Source: Romanomermis culicivorax
Taxonomy: Eukaryota > Nematoda > Enoplea > Mermithida > Mermithidae
Length of the DNA stretch: 64,000 nucleotides
Reading direction: 5' to 3'
NCBI GenBank assembly: GCA_963922205.1
Contig: CAWUHX010000320.1
Location: forward strand, 248,001-312,000
This document shows positions 11,012 to 21,582 of the stretch, one piece after another. The notes below the pieces were generated by a model that worked only from the letters and a program-made list of their open reading frames with translations, did no database searches and had not been told where the DNA came from. The translations under genes were made by a program, and so were the position numbers. Numbering within the stretch: the stretch's first letter is position 1; each line of letters starts with the position of its first letter.

Positions 11012-12240
11012 ATTTTTTTTTTCAATTATGTACATATCTCGCGCGCGTAGGTACTAATTTTAATTAAAAATGTATTATTTTGTAATATTTATCGGGTTTA
11101 TGTAGTGTTCGTATTAATTTTGTAATTTTTTTCATATTTATATCAGACTTTGGGTAAAATTCTTTGGAATTTTAGACCAAAATGTCAACCCAAAATAATT
11201 TTTGACATTTTTTCCAAAAAATATAATTTTCAAATTTTTCATTTTTTCTAAAATCAAACTATAGCTGCCCCACTTATCTGAATTCTAAACTTCCATCGGA
11301 GGGAAGAAGTAAAATATTCCCCGATTCGCGATAAAAAAAAAATTAGCAAAATTGCTAGATTAAACTTTTTCAGCCTTCAAAAAATTTTAAATTTACAAAT
11401 TTATAATTCGAAAGCGAAACATTTTGAAACGAAAAGAAATGGGAAAAGGCGCGCCGAACCGCCAACAAGCTCCGTCGCGCGAGTGGTCGCACACAGAGCG
11501 CCACATCGAATTTGGCAGGGCCCAGCACTGCCAAGATAATCGTTTTTTCTTCATTGACGGTAAGTTTTGAACTTATTTTTATCAAATATTCTTGGAAACC
11601 GCAGGTAATGCCCAGAAGTCACTGGAAGACCAGCTCGGCGCCCAAAAGGGCAGACGAGATTAGAACTTAGAGGGAACGAAAAATGGGAGTACTGAGAAGC
11701 GGAAGCTCGAAGCCAAGCAGGGAATTTCCAATTTGGAAATATACCTGATACCACCGAGAGCTATACGATTCAAGGGAAACCTAGAACCTTGGGTTCAGCC
11801 CGTTCAAAGTTTTATCATCAAAAATTTATCAAAAATTATTTATTTTCAAATCAAATGAAATTATATCACTTTTTCGATATCTAAATCATTAAAAATTATC
11901 AATCTTGAGCGCTATAAAATTTGTAAATACAGCGCCATAAATGGAGCGTAGTTGGTCGCTCAAGCAGCTGGTCAGAGATTGGTGTCCGATCAAGTGGTGG
12001 ACAATCGGATCAGGTCTACCCTCTCCAACATATAGAGGTAGCAAGGGTAAGATTTGGTAAGGTGTTAGTTGCCTACCAGCTCAATGTTTGTATATCAGTG
12101 GCTCACCTAACAACCTGCACTAAATTTATTTTCTGCGAAACTTAACCCACTTGGTGTTGTGGTGCTGGTGTAGTATAGACCGAAAAATGCGCTGAAAAAA
12201 AGAGGAATAAACACTAAAATTAATAGTATCTCATGTTTAG
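11012..12240 (+). other. Internal spacer of LTR element between pol and the exonuclease region
   Basis: An AT-rich stretch with several splice-like signals but no long open frame. A small spliced frame (11439-11663) is listed separately. Between about 12048 and 12180 a GTAAG donor and several TTTCAG/TATAG acceptor-like sites occur just before the frame that becomes the exonuclease, which has no ATG of its own. This is the likely place of splicing that feeds the downstream coding region. Confidence 0.4.
11439..11663 (+). CDS. Small basic protein, possible two-exon gene with 45-nt intron
   Basis: I do not recognise this protein. ATG at 11439; exon 1 is 11439-11559, intron 11560-11604 (GTAAGT...GCAG), exon 2 is 11605-11663 ending TAG. 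The join keeps the frame and gives 59 residues rich in Arg, Gln and charged residues, with RFFFIDGNAQ across the junction. Without splicing the frame stops two codons into the intron. The intron length fits nematode mini-introns. It lies between integrase and the exonuclease coding region of the LTR element and might be a small accessory product, or the first exons of a spliced mRNA. Inference only. Confidence 0.4.
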
Positions 12241-12260
12241 ATTATAACGTCAAGAGGGCC

Positions 12261-14030
12261 GTGCGAATCCATAAACTGGATCAGTGGTTTAAAGCCACAT
12301 TTGGGTACTGGCCAGCTAATCCCAAGGAACCAAGATTGGTAGACATCAGGAAAGTCAGCCAGGTACTCCACTTTATCCGAGAAGTTTCAATCTTCAGAGG
12401 ACAGCCAGTTTGTGGATTCGATGTCGAAAAAGTCCAACAGGATAAAGTTGCCGCCTTGTTTAAAACGAGAGAGGTCGACAATCCAATGGGAAAACAATTT
12501 GCCCGATATGTCAGCTTCGCGTTAACAAACGGTCAAACGTACATTATTGATACAACGTCAATGATGCTCAAAGAATGGATCAGCCTCCACGATTTTTTGA
12601 ATTCGGACATGCTGTTCACCGGATACTCGGTATTGGAGGATTTGGTGAGTATCTATAACGTATGTGGTGCAGGGCGAGACAATAAGGACAGAGATAAAAC
12701 TGTGCCCTTACGGGAATTTCTTAGAAAGACCAAGGGTCGATACTTTGATTTAGACCGTTTCGCCCTAACCATGGTAGGGGTAAACCTGGAGAAAAAATGT
12801 TTTCAGACAAGTATCTGTCCCGAAACCTTTCGGTTAAAGGGACTGTTCACGGAATTCTATCTGATAGATGTGGGCCCCTATCAGTATGACTTTTCATTAA
12901 AGGCGAACCGTGATCGGTTTGCCAAAAGGGGTATATTGCAGGAAGAGCTTAGGTACGCTGCTCTAGATGCATATTACTCCTTATTGGTCATGTTTGCCGC
13001 GATTCACTATGGCATGGCCGATCAGCTGCTCATGCAAATGCAGATTTTCGACCATGACAAGGTTGATCCCAAACAGATCAATACCGTTGCCCTACATTTT
13101 TACCAGCAATACTTAATGATTCCAGGCAACGTGAATAGAGAAATGGGGCTAGGCACCCCAGTCATGGAAACCGATCAGGTACAGCCGAACATGGTCTATC
13201 ACATGATGAAATGTGAAATGTATAACCGTTGGGCCGTACAAATGCAGGGAAATAACACCGGTTATTATACCGCACCCACGGAGTGTAATCCTGTGCGTCC
13301 TCAGGGAGTTCAACTGCCAAGTGGTTTCTACCCACTGCTTCCCAGAGATAACAAACTGATGAAGGACGACGGATACACTGAAGACAGTGATCCCGACGAA
13401 ATCCAGGCTGTTCAGATACCAGACTGGGTTAACATTGCAAAGGATATCTTGGAAAATCTCAAGTCAGGTGGAACCTATTGGGATTTAGACGGTAAGATTC
13501 CTTTCACATTACACAAAAATGCTAAGCTATACTGGCAACAAGCCGGGAAGCCCGATAACATCCCACAGGAAGTGTTTTCCTCTAATAACCACTACCCAGT
13601 GGGTATTGAAGGTCATAGACAGGCCTATAAGACCAATTTGTATATGCCAAATTTGGCCAAAATTTCAGCTATGTTAGATGAGCAAAACTTTGCAGACTTA
13701 GAGGTCATCTGTAAATTCATGCCATTGGCTTATCACTTGGCATGGCCTCACTCAAGAGCGGAGTGCGATTACGAAACTAGTGCTCTGCTGAATTATAACT
13801 TTTTAAATAGTTATACGAGAGAAGGACAGGAAATGATAAAGAGAATGTCCTGGAAGTCAGGCGACTGCCTGGCTAATTATTTAGAGCTAGCAGCAACGCT
13901 ACCGCCGTCGGAACCCCGCTTTCCATCTAAAATGGGGTATATGCGTGGCAAAATCGGTTCGGATTTGTCCCATTACGATTTCGAGAAGCTGAAGAAATAT
14001 TACAAATCGGCGACGACAAACTGCTATTGA
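12261..14030 (+). CDS. RNase D-like 3'-5' exonuclease domain protein carried by the LTR element
   Basis: An open frame of about 589 codons downstream of integrase. It resembles the DEDD 3'-5' exonuclease fold (RNase D/WRN/MUT-7 group). Exo I is CGFDVE (near residue 50), Exo II is [13 protein letters not shown] (near 118), Exo III is [15 protein letters not shown] (near 233), all with acidic residues in place. Such enzymes trim RNA or DNA 3' ends. The rest has no domain I know. The frame begins at GTG with no in-frame ATG upstream before a stop near 12172, so the true start probably comes from an upstream spliced exon. The region up to the next LTR follows in other frames, and the same frame change near 13940 is seen in unit 2. 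A host gene captured by the element, or an envelope-position accessory gene, are both possible. Confidence 0.65.
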   Translation: MRIHKLDQWFKATFGYWPANPKEPRLVDIRKVSQVLHFIREVSIFRGQPVCGFDVEKVQQDKVAALFKTREVDNPMGKQFARYVSFALTNGQTYIIDTTSMMLKEWISLHDFLNSDMLFTGYSVLEDLVSIYNVCGAGRDNKDRDKTVPLREFLRKTKGRYFDLDRFALTMVGVNLEKKCFQTSICPETFRLKGLFTEFYLIDVGPYQYDFSLKANRDRFAKRGILQEELRYAALDAYYSLLVMFAAIHYGMADQLLMQMQIFDHDKVDPKQINTVALHFYQQYLMIPGNVNREMGLGTPVMETDQVQPNMVYHMMKCEMYNRWAVQMQGNNTGYYTAPTECNPVRPQGVQLPSGFYPLLPRDNKLMKDDGYTEDSDPDEIQAVQIPDWVNIAKDILENLKSGGTYWDLDGKIPFTLHKNAKLYWQQAGKPDNIPQEVFSSNNHYPVGIEGHRQAYKTNLYMPNLAKISAMLDEQNFADLEVICKFMPLAYHLAWPHSRAECDYETSALLNYNFLNSYTREGQEMIKRMSWKSGDCLANYLELAATLPPSEPRFPSKMGYMRGKIGSDLSHYDFEKLKKYYKSATTNCY

Positions 14031-15561
14031 AGGACGGAGCCTACAAGGTAAACCCTTACTTTTACATAACTTTTTACTATGTAGGCTTCGAGACTTTGAC
14101 GCCGGGAATGCAGTATCCGATGACGGAAGACGCATCGCCGACCGATTATCCGATTACGTACGCACCGAGAAATCCGCTCGAGCTCAGACCGGAGTTTGTT
14201 AGCAAAACTTCTGGGAGAGAATGATTGCTTCAGAGATGCCTGGGTATACGCTAACTTATACCCCAGCCGGTGAGTTGGTATCAAAAGTACCATTAAATCG
14301 TCCCTCTACTTCCCAAACGGCGCAAGCCGGAGGGACGGGACAAGTTAAAACGCAGCCGCAAGCGCCAGCGCCAGTGGTCAAGGCTACACAACCAGCTTTG
14401 GACACTGCTGCTATGCAAGCAGCTGCAGTAGTAGTCGTGGTGCCGCCACCAACGCAACCAGCGGTGGCACAGCCGACTCAGGTAGCTCAAATACAGCAAC
14501 CGGCCGAGCCTGAGCCAGAGGTTGTCACCATTATGCAATCAGTACCTCCGGCACCAGCTGTGTTACCAGCTAAAGTAAAACAGCTCTTGCCAAAGATACG
14601 AAATTCAGACTCTGAGTCCAGTTCAGAGGAAGATGTTGAAGAAGAAGAGGAAGGTGAAATTCTGGAATCTGAGAACCAGACATCAGAAAATAAGGATGCG
14701 ATGGAGGCCAAGACTCAGAAACAGACTATTGAGGAGGAGAAAATCCAGACTCAAATTGATGAAGCAGTGACTAAGATGTGGGGAATTGATGTCAGACTGG
14801 AAAAGATGCAAGAAGCATCCCAGGAGATACCTGTGAAGGCCAAAGATCCTAAGGATCACGATAGACAAGCAAAGCATGGGGCCCTACAGGCCAAAATCCA
14901 AGAGCAAAAAAGGCTGAGGCAGCAGGAATTCCTGCGTCAGAGGGCAATTCAGAGGAAGCTGAAGGAGCAGGCATTAGCCGATGACAGCTCAGATTCAGCT
15001 ATTGCAGCAACAGAGCTGATGAAGAGGGGAAGAATTGCCGAGGAAGGAATTCCTGGAGTTTATCCCCCAGATAAGGTTCAGCAGATGTTAGCTGAAGGGA
15101 TGTCCGAAAAATTTATCCAACACTTGGCCAGGGAAAAAGTAAAGCGCAGGAAAAGGATAGGTAAGGCCAGACAAAGCAGATTTGCAGCTCAAAGTCAGCA
15201 GCAACAAGGAATGGCGGCCACCCAATCTGACAACGACGCCTATGATACGGCCAAGGAGACCACAACCCCAGAATATTCGACAAGTCAAAAGTCAAAAACG
15301 GAGACTAGGAAAAGTCAGACGAGGACGGAGACCGCCAAGAGTCAGACGCGAACGGAGACCTCCAGAGGCCAGACGAAATCGGATTGGACAACAGCATCCA
15401 CTGCTTCGTACACTCAGACGCAAACGGTATCAAAAGCGGGCGGAGAGGTTACTACTTCATCTGGCAAGAGTAAATCCGTGCCCTCCAGCTATTCCACAAG
15501 AAGTAGTAAACCTGCGGGAAGCATATTGGTGAAGCCCGATCTTGAATCGGAGGAAAAGTAG
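14027..15561 (+). pseudogene. Middle of the accessory polyprotein, unit 1: Pro/Ala-rich, acidic, coiled-coil, Ser/Thr repeats
   Basis: Two overlapping frames, 14027-14224 and 14221-15561, appear to be one broken coding region, since unit 2 reads through the equivalent junction. In order there are a conserved region ([15 protein letters not shown]), a Pro/Ala/Gln-rich stretch, an acidic run ([19 protein letters not shown], about 14610-14665), a charged Glu/Lys/Gln coiled-coil-like segment, and imperfect SQTRTE repeats at about 15295-15380. It ends at a TAG at 15559; unit 2 has a sense codon there. I recognise no enzymatic domain. Low-complexity composition suggests a structural or nucleic-acid-packing role, which is inference. 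Confidence 0.6.
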
Positions 15562-16785
15562 ATCAAGAAGGTCAAACTGAATGTGGTAGTTAATAGACCC
15601 AAAAGGGAGCCACAGCAGTTTGTCACTCCTGGTCAATTAGCTGAAACTCTGATTGATTATTGGTAGTGGCAATGGGAACAAAGGCGCCTAATTGGGCCGA
15701 TCTCATTCGAAAATCCAGAGGTTGCCAATTATTTCGCCTTTGACCGCCAAGAGTCTCCGATCATTTATAGAATGGTCAATGATGCCATGGCCGAAATTCA
15801 TGAAAATTACTGCCAACAGTTCGAAATGCAGGGCGGATTTATGTTTGACTGAGAGCGCATCCCTGTGGAAATCTGGGAATGGATCATTTTAATTCTTAGT
15901 CCCAGATGGCTTCAGGACTACGATGCCTCAGACGTCTTTACGGCCATTAGGTATGTGACCCTAATGATCTTTCTACAGATGGATTTCGCGCCGATCACGC
16001 CAACGGCAATTGGTAGGTGGTATGCCCAGGCGTGTCCGTTTGCGAACAGACAACTAGTCTTTGAGGCCCAGGGAAACCGCCTAGACGATGTCTACATTGC
16101 AGCCTTTAATCAATATATCTTTATGGGCTCACAAAGGTTTAACCAGATGGGTGTTAAGAGGAAGGCACCAGGCCATGACAGGTCGCAAGCTGATAAATAT
16201 CAGCGAACGGCTGCCAAGAGCCCAAGTAAGTTTAAAGTGCCTAGACTCCCTCCAGCTAAGAAACAGCCACCGACGATACAACAATCGTCTACTGCGACCA
16301 GCCAGAGGTGGTATAGTGAGGCTGCTAGCACTCCTTATAAAAGTCCGCTTTTTCGATCTAAATCAATATCATCAAAATCTCTAAATTCAACTTTCCGAAC
16401 TCAAAAACCTCAACGCAGCAGCTCCACTAGCAGTTGTGCAACACAGAGGCAGCAGGGGAGAGACGATATGTTCTCAAACCCGGCCCCGTATAGGGCTAGA
16501 CCGGGGTATGACCAAGGTCAACCCAGAGGAGGCTTCAGAGGGCGCCCTCAGCGACCTTACAGAGGCCGAGGATCCTGGCAATACCAAGGTCAAGACCCGG
16601 AGGCCCAATTCCATAATCCGAACTTCGAGCTGCTTGGTAGACGCGGCAGAAGCCAACAAGGCCGTAATCAAGGCCAGGATGGAGGTCAGACCCGAGGCTA
16701 ACCAGGTCAGAGGGGGTACTATCGAGATAGACCTCGAGTAGGTTACTGAGGCAGCGGGCAGCAGCAGTAATTAGCCGCACAAATT
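15562..16785 (+). pseudogene. C-terminal part of the accessory polyprotein, unit 1: helical domain and RG-rich tail
   Basis: The same protein as unit 2 at 20066-21582, but with in-frame stops at 15664 (TAG) and 15850 (TGA) where unit 2 has sense codons. The open part, 15865-16701, has a Trp-rich helical region (WLQDYDASDVFTAIRYVTLM, ending near MGSQRFNQMG), then a basic Lys/Ser-rich linker, then an RGG-type tail (GGFRGRPQRPYRGRGSW). A compact helical part plus an RG-rich RNA-binding tail is reminiscent of nucleoproteins; this is an analogy, not a match. Confidence 0.6.
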
Positions 16786-17518
16786 TTGGCCCAAAATTTA
16801 TCTTTTCGCACATATTTTTATTAATTTCATCAAATACAAAATCCAAAAACACTAATAAAACCACAAAAATCAAAAAAAATCAAAAAACAAAAAATCCAAA
16901 AATATTATTTAAATTTTCGGTGCTGCTGGCCGACTAAAATTTTCCTTTTTGATAAAACCGGTGCAAAACGCAACCAAAAAAACATTTTAAATTTTTGGCC
17001 ACATTTTTGCTCAAATTTTTAGCGCATTTTAAAATTTTTGTGATACTCGTACATTCCCGCATCGTCTTTTTGTATCGTCATATAATCTCGTATTTTAGTT
17101 TAGTTTAGAAAAAATAGAGACGCTGGAAATCGATTTGCATGCGGTTAGACTCACGGCCAACGAATTGACACAACATGCAGACCGAGGGGCCGAGCCCGAA
17201 GCCGACCACATTCGGCACCAACGTCTACGTCGTACTCCTTAGGGCAGGAGGTTATTCCATCAACGCCGAGGTCAAAATGGGCGTCACTTGCCAGCCATTG
17301 CAGCAAAGCCCTTGGTATTCGTTGTGCCCAACGACCAGCACAGGAGTCCGATTAGGACAGACCGTGAAACGGGAGTCCGAGTGAGGCAAACTGTTTATCA
17401 GGAGTCAGCCAGAATAGTAGATTTTTTCTTTTTGATTAATTCTTTTTAATGCCGGGGTAACCCGGCCAAAAGTTTTTTTTTTTCCACCTCCCGTAGGTCG
17501 GTTTCGATGCGCAAGGGT
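16786..17518 (+). other. 3' untranslated region of LTR unit 1, with polypurine tract
   Basis: A non-coding stretch shared with 21585-22333 of unit 2. It is A-rich at the start, includes 'ttcggtgctgctggcc', and ends with a short purine-rich run (GCAAGGG in unit 1, GCGAGGGA in unit 2) directly before the TG of the next LTR, where a plus-strand primer would be expected. Confidence 0.6.
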
Positions 17519-18134
17519 TGTTGGGCACCCTGTTGATGCCAATTCGTGTGGGGAAATCGCCATGCAAATCGACAAAGATGGACGACCAGCGGTGCAGACA
17601 TTTGCATAGAATGGAGCACCAAAGAAAGACCAAAAAGATAAAGTGAAATCATTGTTCACTATTATCGATACTTTTATATTATTTTCTGTTATTGCTGGCG
17701 TCCATTAAAACTTCCCAGCACTTCGTCTTATTTTGCATAATATTCATTGTGGTCAGTCCACATTCTTTTTACATATTTCGTCGGGCATATTGTTTAATAT
17801 ATTCGTTTGTTTATTTAGATATTATTAGCGACCGATGAAGGTGGAGGGCCAGAGGCCCAGGCGCCAGCTTACACCAGGTAAGCTTTGGGAAACCCCTTGC
17901 GGGTTATACCCTAGTAAGTTTATCCCTCAGGGGATTCCTTGTCTCAGCTAGGAGACTGCGGAGGTCCTTGGTAAGGCCCCTGTACTTAGAGTTAAGTTTC
18001 TCTTTGTTGTTGTAGGTCTGGGGAACCAGACTGTTGCACTATCACCGAGGCTTAGCCAAGGGATCAGTTCTAACAGGTCAGTTCAGACCAAATATATCTT
18101 TTCTTACGCCTCTTAAGGAAAGAGCTGCACAACA
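17519..18134 (+). repeat. LTR2 (616 bp)
   Basis: Same ends and same length as LTR1. It serves as the 3' LTR of unit 1 and sits at the 5' side of the truncated unit 2. Directly after it comes GATATC, which is also where the internal sequence of unit 1 resumes at 13443, so the two parts join within a short shared motif. Confidence 0.92.
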
Positions 18135-18756
18135 GATATCCTGGAAAATCTCAAGTCTGGTGGAACCTATTGGGATTTAGACAGTAAGATTTCTTTGGCG
18201 CTTTATGAAAATGCTAAGCTATACTGGCAACAGGCCAGGAAGCCCAATGAAATACCTGAAGAAGTGTTTTCAGCTAACAACCACTACCCAGTGGGTATAG
18301 AATGTCATAGACAGGCCTATAAGACCAATTTTTATACGCCAAATTTGGCTAAAATTTCAGGCATGTTAGATGAGCGAAACTTTGCGGAGTTAGAGGTCAT
18401 CTGTAAGTTCATGCCATTGGCCTATTACTTGTCATGGCCTCACTCAAGAGCAGAGTGCGACTATGAAACTAGCGCTTTGCTAAATTATAACTTTTTAAAT
18501 AATTATACTAGAGAAGGCCAGGAAATGATAAAAGGCATGTCCTGGAAGTCAGGCAACCGCCTAGCCTATTATTTAGAATTAGCAGCGAAGCTACCGCCGT
18601 CGGAACCCCGTTTTCCATCCAAAAAAGGGTAATACGTGTGGCAAAATCAGTTTGGATTTGTTCTGCTATGATTTAGAGAAGCCGAAGAAATATTACAAAT
18701 TGGCAAGGACAAATCGTTATTGAAGGACGCAGCTTACAAGGTGAATCCTTACTTTT
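18135..18756 (+). pseudogene. Unit 2: 5'-truncated remnant of the exonuclease protein, C-terminal part only
   Basis: This copies the sequence of 13443-14060 and contains a 145-codon open piece at 18195-18632, starting in the middle of the protein ([17 protein letters not shown]). The exonuclease motifs are all missing, as are gag and pol. It ends at a stop near 18630, and the alternate frame continues after it as in unit 1. The truncation joins directly to LTR2, so unit 2 is a deleted derivative. Confidence 0.85.
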
Positions 18757-18941
18757 GTTGAGAGCGGCCAAAGCAGCCACCTCAACTACGAATTGTTGCA
18801 AAAAGAGAGCGCCTTTCCCGCTGCTCAGTTGGCTCAGTTGGTTAGAGTGTGCGGACGGTAGCCGCAAGGTCCTGGGTTCACGTCCCAGACCGAGCCTAAC
18901 TTTTACTGAAGCCCCGAGTAGTGGGAAAAGATTGCCTCAAC
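18757..18941 (+). mobile_element. 185-bp insertion with tRNA-like core
   Basis: Unit 1 is uninterrupted at this site (about 14059-14067), which gives an empty-site comparison inside the window. The insert starts GTTGAG and ends CTCAAC, which are inverted copies, and is flanked by the 6-bp direct repeat ACTTTT (18751-18756 and 18942-18947). Its first 30 bases also form a GTTGAG/CTCAAC hairpin. A tRNA-like sequence fills the centre. It could be a tRNA-derived SINE or a small TIR-type element that picked up a tRNA. Confidence 0.8.
18823..18895 (+). tRNA. tRNA-like gene, apparent tRNA-Thr(GGT)
   Basis: A full cloverleaf can be folded in 73 nt. The acceptor stem has six of seven pairs (GCTCAGT with ACCGAGC), the D stem GCTC/GAGT, the anticodon stem TGCGG/CCGCA is perfect, the variable loop is five nt, and the T stem CTGGG/CCCAG is perfect. 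The anticodon loop ACGGTAG reads GGT, but the position before it is C instead of the nearly universal T, and the T loop TTCACGT lacks the usual A at its fifth position. Box A (TGGCTCAGTTGG) is intact and box B (GGTTCACGTCC) is close. A tRNA pseudogene serving as a pol III promoter is more likely than a working tRNA. Confidence 0.65.
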
Positions 18942-18947
18942 ACTTTT

Positions 18948-20014
18948 ATGTAACTTTTTACTATGTAGGTTTCGAGACTTTGGCACAGGGACTGTGGTAT
19001 CCGATGACGGAAGACGCATCGCCGATCAATTATCCAATAACTTACGCACCACGAAACCCGCTCGAGCTCAGACCGGAGTTTGCCAGCAAAAGCTTCTGGG
19101 AGAGAACAATTGCTTCAGAAATGCCTGGGGATACGCTAACTTATACCCCAGCCAGTGAGTTGGTATCTAAAGTGCCATTAAACCGCCCCTCAATTTTCCA
19201 AACAGCGCAAGCGGGAGGGTCGGGACAAGTTAAATCGCAGCCGCAAGTGCCAGCGCTGGTGGTCAAAGCAAAACAACCAGCTTTGGACACCAATGCTACG
19301 CAAGCAGCTGCAGTTGTAGTCATGGTGCCGCCGCAAACGCAACCACTGGTGGCACAGCCGACTCAGGTAGCTGAGATACAGCAGCCGGCCGAGCCTGAGC
19401 CAGAAGTCATCACTATTATGCAATCGGTACCTCCGGCACCAGCTGTTTTGCCAGCTAAAGTAAAGCAACTTTTGCCGAAGATAGACATCGGAGAACAAGG
19501 ACGCGATGGAGGCCAAAACTCAGAAACAAGCTGTTGAGGAGGAAAAGATCCAGACTCAAATAGATGAAGCAGTGACAAAAATGTCGGGAATTGATGTCAG
19601 ACTGGAAAAGATGCAAGATGCATCCCAGGAGATACCTATTAAAGCTAAGGATCCTAAGGATCATGATCAGCAAGTGAAGCATGCGGCCCTACAGGCCAAA
19701 ATTCAGGAACAAAGAAGGCTGACCCAGCAGGAAGTCCTGCGTCAGAGGGCAATTACAGAAAGCTGAAGGAGCAGGCTTTAGCCGATGGCAGCTCAGATTC
19801 AGCCATTGCAGCAACAGAGCTGATGAAGAGGGGAAAAATTACTGAGGAAGGAATCCCTGGAGTTTATTCCCCAGATAATGTTCAGCAGATGTTAGCTGAA
19901 GGTATGTCAGAAAAATTTATCCGACACTTGGCCAGAGAAAAGGTAAGGCGTAGGAAAAGGATAGGTAAGGCCAGACGACGCAGACTTGCAGCTCAAGGTC
20001 AGCAGCAACAATGA
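18948..20014 (+). pseudogene. Middle of the accessory polyprotein, unit 2
   Basis: It corresponds to 14068-15210 of unit 1. The frame runs open from about 18950 to 19537, through the junction that is broken in unit 1. It has lost about 90 bp that code for the acidic run (break at about 19483, where KQLLPKI is followed by a frame change). The frame continues at 19506-19766, shifts again near 19755, then reads 19823-20014 to a TGA after a Gln run. No known domain. Confidence 0.6.
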
Positions 20015-20065
20015 GCGGCTGCCACTGGTTCTGAAAACGATGCCTACGACACGTCTGAGGAAACC

Positions 20066-21325
20066 ATGACCCTGAAATATTCGACAAGTCAAAGGTCGAA
20101 AATGGAGACTACTCGAAGTCAAACGAGGACGGAGACTGCAAAGAGTCAGACGCAAACAGAGACCTCCAAAGGCCAGACGAAATCCGATAGGACAACAGGG
20201 TCCACTGCAACTGCTTTGTACACTCAGACACGAAAGGTATCGAAAACCGGCGGAGAGGTTAGTACTTCATCTGGCAAGAGTAAATCCGTGCCCTCCAGCT
20301 ATACTGCAAAAAGTAGTAAACCTGCGGGAAGCGTATTGGTGAAGCCCGATCTTGAATCGGAGGAAAAGTTGATCAAGAAGGTCAAACTGAATGTGGTGGT
20401 TAAAAAACCTGAGAGGGAGCCACAGCAGTTTGTCACTCCTGGTGAATTAGCTGAAACTCTGATTGATTATTGGGAGTGGCAACAGGAACAAAGGCGCCTA
20501 ATTGGGCCAATCTCATTCGAAAATCTAGAGGTCGCCAATTATTTCGCCTTTGATCGCCAGGAATGGCTGATCATTTATAGAATGGTCAATGATGCTATGG
20601 CCGAAATTCATGAAAATTACCGCCAGCAGTTTGAAATGCAAGGTGGATTTATGTTTGATGGAGAACGCGTCCCCCAGGAAATTTGGGAATGGATTATTTT
20701 AGTTCTTATTCCCAGATGGCTTCAGGACTATGAAGCTTCAGACATCTTTACGGCCATTAAGTATGTGACCCTAATGATCTTTTTACAGTTGGATTTTGCT
20801 CCGATCATGCCAACGGCAATTGGTAGGTGGTATGCCCAGGCATGTTCATTTGCAAACAGACAACTTGTAGTCGAGGCCCAGGGAAACCGCGTAGACGATG
20901 TCTACATTGCAGCCTTTAATCAATATATCTTTATTGGCTCGCAGAGGTTAAACCAGATGGGTGTTGAGAGGAAGGCACCAGGCGATGACAGATCGCAAGC
21001 TGATAAATATCAGCGAAGGGCTGCCAAGAGCCCAAGTAAGTTTAAAGTGCCTAGACTCCCTCGGGCTAAGAAACAACCACCAACGATACAACAATCGTCT
21101 ACTGCGACCAGCCAGAGGTGGTATAGTGAGGCTGCTAGCACTTCTTATAAAAGTCCGCTTTCTCGATCTAAATCAATATCATCAAAATCTCTAAATTCAA
21201 CTCTCCGGACTCAAAAACCTCAACGCAGCAGCTCCACTAGCAGTGGTCCAACACAAAGGCAGCAGGGTAGAGACGATATGTTCTCAAACCCGGCCCCACA
21301 CAGGGGTAGACCGGGGTATGACTGA
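20066..21325 (+). CDS. Accessory polyprotein C-terminal region, unit 2: helical domain plus basic tail
   Basis: A 419-codon open piece, intact at the positions where unit 1 has stops. Order: SQTRTE-like repeats, Ser/Lys-rich linker, then a helical domain from about residue 110 to 300 ([66 protein letters not shown]), then a Lys/Ser/Pro-rich basic region. The RG-rich tail follows in another frame up to 21582 because of a TGA at 21323. I do not recognise the helical domain. It belongs to the same retroelement reading region as the exonuclease and is probably the C-terminal part of a very long product. Confidence 0.55.
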   Translation: MTLKYSTSQRSKMETTRSQTRTETAKSQTQTETSKGQTKSDRTTGSTATALYTQTRKVSKTGGEVSTSSGKSKSVPSSYTAKSSKPAGSVLVKPDLESEEKLIKKVKLNVVVKKPEREPQQFVTPGELAETLIDYWEWQQEQRRLIGPISFENLEVANYFAFDRQEWLIIYRMVNDAMAEIHENYRQQFEMQGGFMFDGERVPQEIWEWIILVLIPRWLQDYEASDIFTAIKYVTLMIFLQLDFAPIMPTAIGRWYAQACSFANRQLVVEAQGNRVDDVYIAAFNQYIFIGSQRLNQMGVERKAPGDDRSQADKYQRRAAKSPSKFKVPRLPRAKKQPPTIQQSSTATSQRWYSEAASTSYKSPLSRSKSISSKSLNSTLRTQKPQRSSSTSSGPTQRQQGRDDMFSNPAPHRGRPGYD

Positions 21326-21582
21326 TGTCAAGCTAGAGGAGGCTTCAGAGGGCGCCCTCAGCGACCCTTCAGAGGCTGAGGAACCTGGCAACACCAAGGT
21401 CAAGACCCGGATGCGCAGTTCTACAATCCGAACTTTCAGCTGCTTGGTAGACACGGCAGAAGCCAACAAGGCCAAAATCAAAGCCAGGATGGAGGTCAGA
21501 CCCGAGGCCAACCAGGCCAGAGGGGATACTGTCGAGGAAGACCTCGAGGAGGTTACCGAGGCGGCGGGCAGCAGCAGTAATT
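21326..21582 (+). pseudogene. Remnant of RG-rich tail, unit 2
   Basis: It is related to 16505-16770 of unit 1, where the tail reads GGFRGRPQRPYRGRGSW. In unit 2 several base changes remove many Gly-Arg codons and introduce stops. It ends at the same 'gcagcagtaattag' as unit 1. Confidence 0.6.

Noticed and set aside
18823-18895. Fully functional nuclear tRNA-Thr gene
   Set aside because: The fold is good, but the base before the anticodon and one conserved T-loop base are wrong and the gene sits in a small mobile insertion, so it is listed as tRNA-like only.
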